8,438 bases of DNA from Candidatus Omnitrophota bacterium (GTDB lineage Bacteria > Ratteibacteria > UBA8468 > B48-G9 > DTJG01), in assembly GCA_023818725.1 (NCBI GenBank), contig JAMWBX010000034.1:1-8438 (forward strand), in the 5' to 3' direction. How positions within the stretch are numbered: the stretch's first letter is position 1; every line of letters begins with the position of its first letter. A model generated the notes under the pieces. The model saw only the letters and a list, made by a program, of their open reading frames with translations, did no database searches and had not been told where the DNA came from. Of this stretch, positions 8,268-8,438 are shown piece after piece. Both the position numbers and the translations under genes were made by a program.

Positions 8268-8414
8268 GGCAACCACCCGCACAAGTCCTCGCACTTGCTC
8301 GGACTTATACGTCGTCTTGCACAGAAAAAACTTCTGTGCTTCGGTCAGCGGCCTCACCTTCTCGGCCTTAGTGCTATACGGTGCTCGTTCTTCCTCGCAC
8401 CAGCACCGCTCCAT
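8220..8414 (-). CDS. Doubtful 64-residue ORF overlapping the hairpin array
   Basis: A minus-strand ATG (8414-8412) has a strong ribosome site, GGAGG at 8425-8421, with a 6-base gap, and opens 64 codons ending in TGA. The frame is also open upstream to the window edge. The product is basic and cysteine-containing (MERCWCEE at the start, SPPRR at the end), with no domain, signal or membrane segment I recognise. Against it: almost the whole ORF lies in the hairpin array, the two repeat copies are read in different frames, and the plus-strand frame following the dockerin stop is equally free of stops for 84 codons, showing how GC-rich sequence gives chance ORFs here. A real small protein or leader peptide cannot be excluded because of the ribosome site. 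Confidence 0.2.
   Translation of the reverse strand: MERCWCEEERAPYSTKAEKVRPLTEAQKFFLCKTTYKSEQVRGLVRVVASAMNKERCMASPPRR
8283..8339 (-). repeat. Diverged third module (copy C) between copies A and B
   Basis: On the minus strand this holds an 8-pair perfect hairpin (GCACAGAA/TTCTGTGC, loop GTTTT), 8 linker bases, GTAT at 8310-8307, then a 6-pair hairpin AAGTCC/GGACTT with loop GAGCAAGTGCGA. The order hairpin-GTAT-hairpin and the second loop's GAG start and GA end match copies A and B, but the first loop, the linker and the primary sequence do not. Homology is an inference from layout. Confidence 0.35.
8351..8401 (-). repeat. 51-base module, copy A (two hairpins)
   Basis: Read on the minus strand: stem GGTGC, 12-base loop GAGGAAGAACGA, stem GCACC, then GTAT, a linker, and hairpin GGCC-GAGAAGGTGA-GGCC, of which the last base is at 8350. 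Against copy B the stems differ by paired changes (G-C to A-T, T-A to C-G, G-C to C-G) while the loops keep length and most bases. The copies lie 134 bases apart, which is not a multiple of three. Confidence 0.7.
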
Positions 8415-8438
8415 TCGATTCCTCCCTTTGTCAAGTTT

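Larger units (their letters stand above)
8186..8408 (-). other. GC-rich hairpin array; candidate undescribed structured RNA or mobile repeat
   Basis: Seven stems follow one another: 8186-8193 with 8203-8210 (8 pairs, one mismatch that becomes G-U only on the minus strand); 8213-8219 with 8230-8236 (7 pairs); 8237-8241 plus 8246-8250 with 8263-8272 (10 pairs, 4-base bulge); 8283-8288 with 8301-8306 (6); 8319-8326 with 8332-8339 (8, perfect); 8350-8353 with 8364-8367 (4); and 8380-8384 with 8397-8401 (5) or, exclusively, 8379-8385 with 8402-8408 (7). On the minus strand they group into three modules of 'hairpin, GTAT, hairpin with loop GAG...GA', and the loops are purine-rich. The G-U pair and the purine loops favour the minus strand as the functional one. 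8187-8438 is about 57% G+C by hand count, against AT-rich neighbours. There is no T tract, so it is not an ordinary terminator. I do not recognise the family; a repeated DNA element is an equal alternative. Confidence 0.55.

Noticed and set aside
8411..8428. ATTCGATTCC resembling a tRNA T-loop
   Set aside because: No pairing T stem, acceptor stem or anticodon arm can be built around it on either strand.
8187..8438. Stop-free plus-strand frame continuing after the dockerin stop (84 codons), suggesting a read-through extension
   Set aside because: The dockerin ends naturally at its second helix; the translated tail is rich in R, H, L and P, as expected for chance reading of GC-rich sequence, and has no domain.
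8187..8438. CRISPR array
   Set aside because: The repeats are only 73% identical, imperfectly spaced and themselves contain two hairpins; no regular repeat-spacer pattern.

Overview
The window comes from an AT-rich bacterium that uses Shine-Dalgarno start signals. It carries secreted multidomain proteins with a dockerin, a B12-type radical SAM enzyme and an ordinary bacterial xseA. This mix is common in genomes of uncultivated bacterial phyla, but nothing here fixes the lineage. All five long genes lie on the + strand. The first gene runs off the left edge, so the window is a fragment of a larger locus.

Layout. Bases 3-1067: 3' part of a beta-propeller (NHL-like) protein. 1080-2372: radical SAM protein with a degenerate cobalamin-binding-like front half, 12 bases downstream and probably co-transcribed. 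2373-2483: a spacer with a plausible promoter. 2484-4079: a cytoplasmic protein with an N-terminal beta domain and a C-terminal TIM-barrel, glycosidase-like half. 4098-5507: xseA, the large subunit of exodeoxyribonuclease VII, closely following the previous gene. 5508-5603: a spacer with a perfect TATAAT box. 5604-8186: an 860-residue exported protein with carboxypeptidase-regulatory-like beta domains, a further beta-sandwich, two Fn3-like repeats with WSxWS motifs and a C-terminal type I dockerin.

The last 252 bases (8187-8438) differ from everything else. By hand count they are about 57% G+C, the change falls at the dockerin gene's stop codon, and they are packed with consecutive hairpins. 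Read on the minus strand they contain two ungapped 51-base copies of one module (37/51 identical), plus a third, more diverged version between them. Each module is a hairpin, then GTAT, then a second hairpin whose loop begins GAG and ends GA. Between the two clear copies, three of nine aligned base pairs changed on both sides and none is broken, which points to selection on the folded structure. The copies lie in different reading frames of the one small ORF that crosses them, so the repeat is not explained by protein coding. This element matches no RNA or mobile element class I can name and is the best candidate here for something undescribed.

The protein genes do not form one obvious pathway. 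The propeller, glycosidase-like and dockerin proteins suggest carbohydrate or cell-surface work, xseA is housekeeping DNA repair, and the radical SAM enzyme's substrate is unknown.
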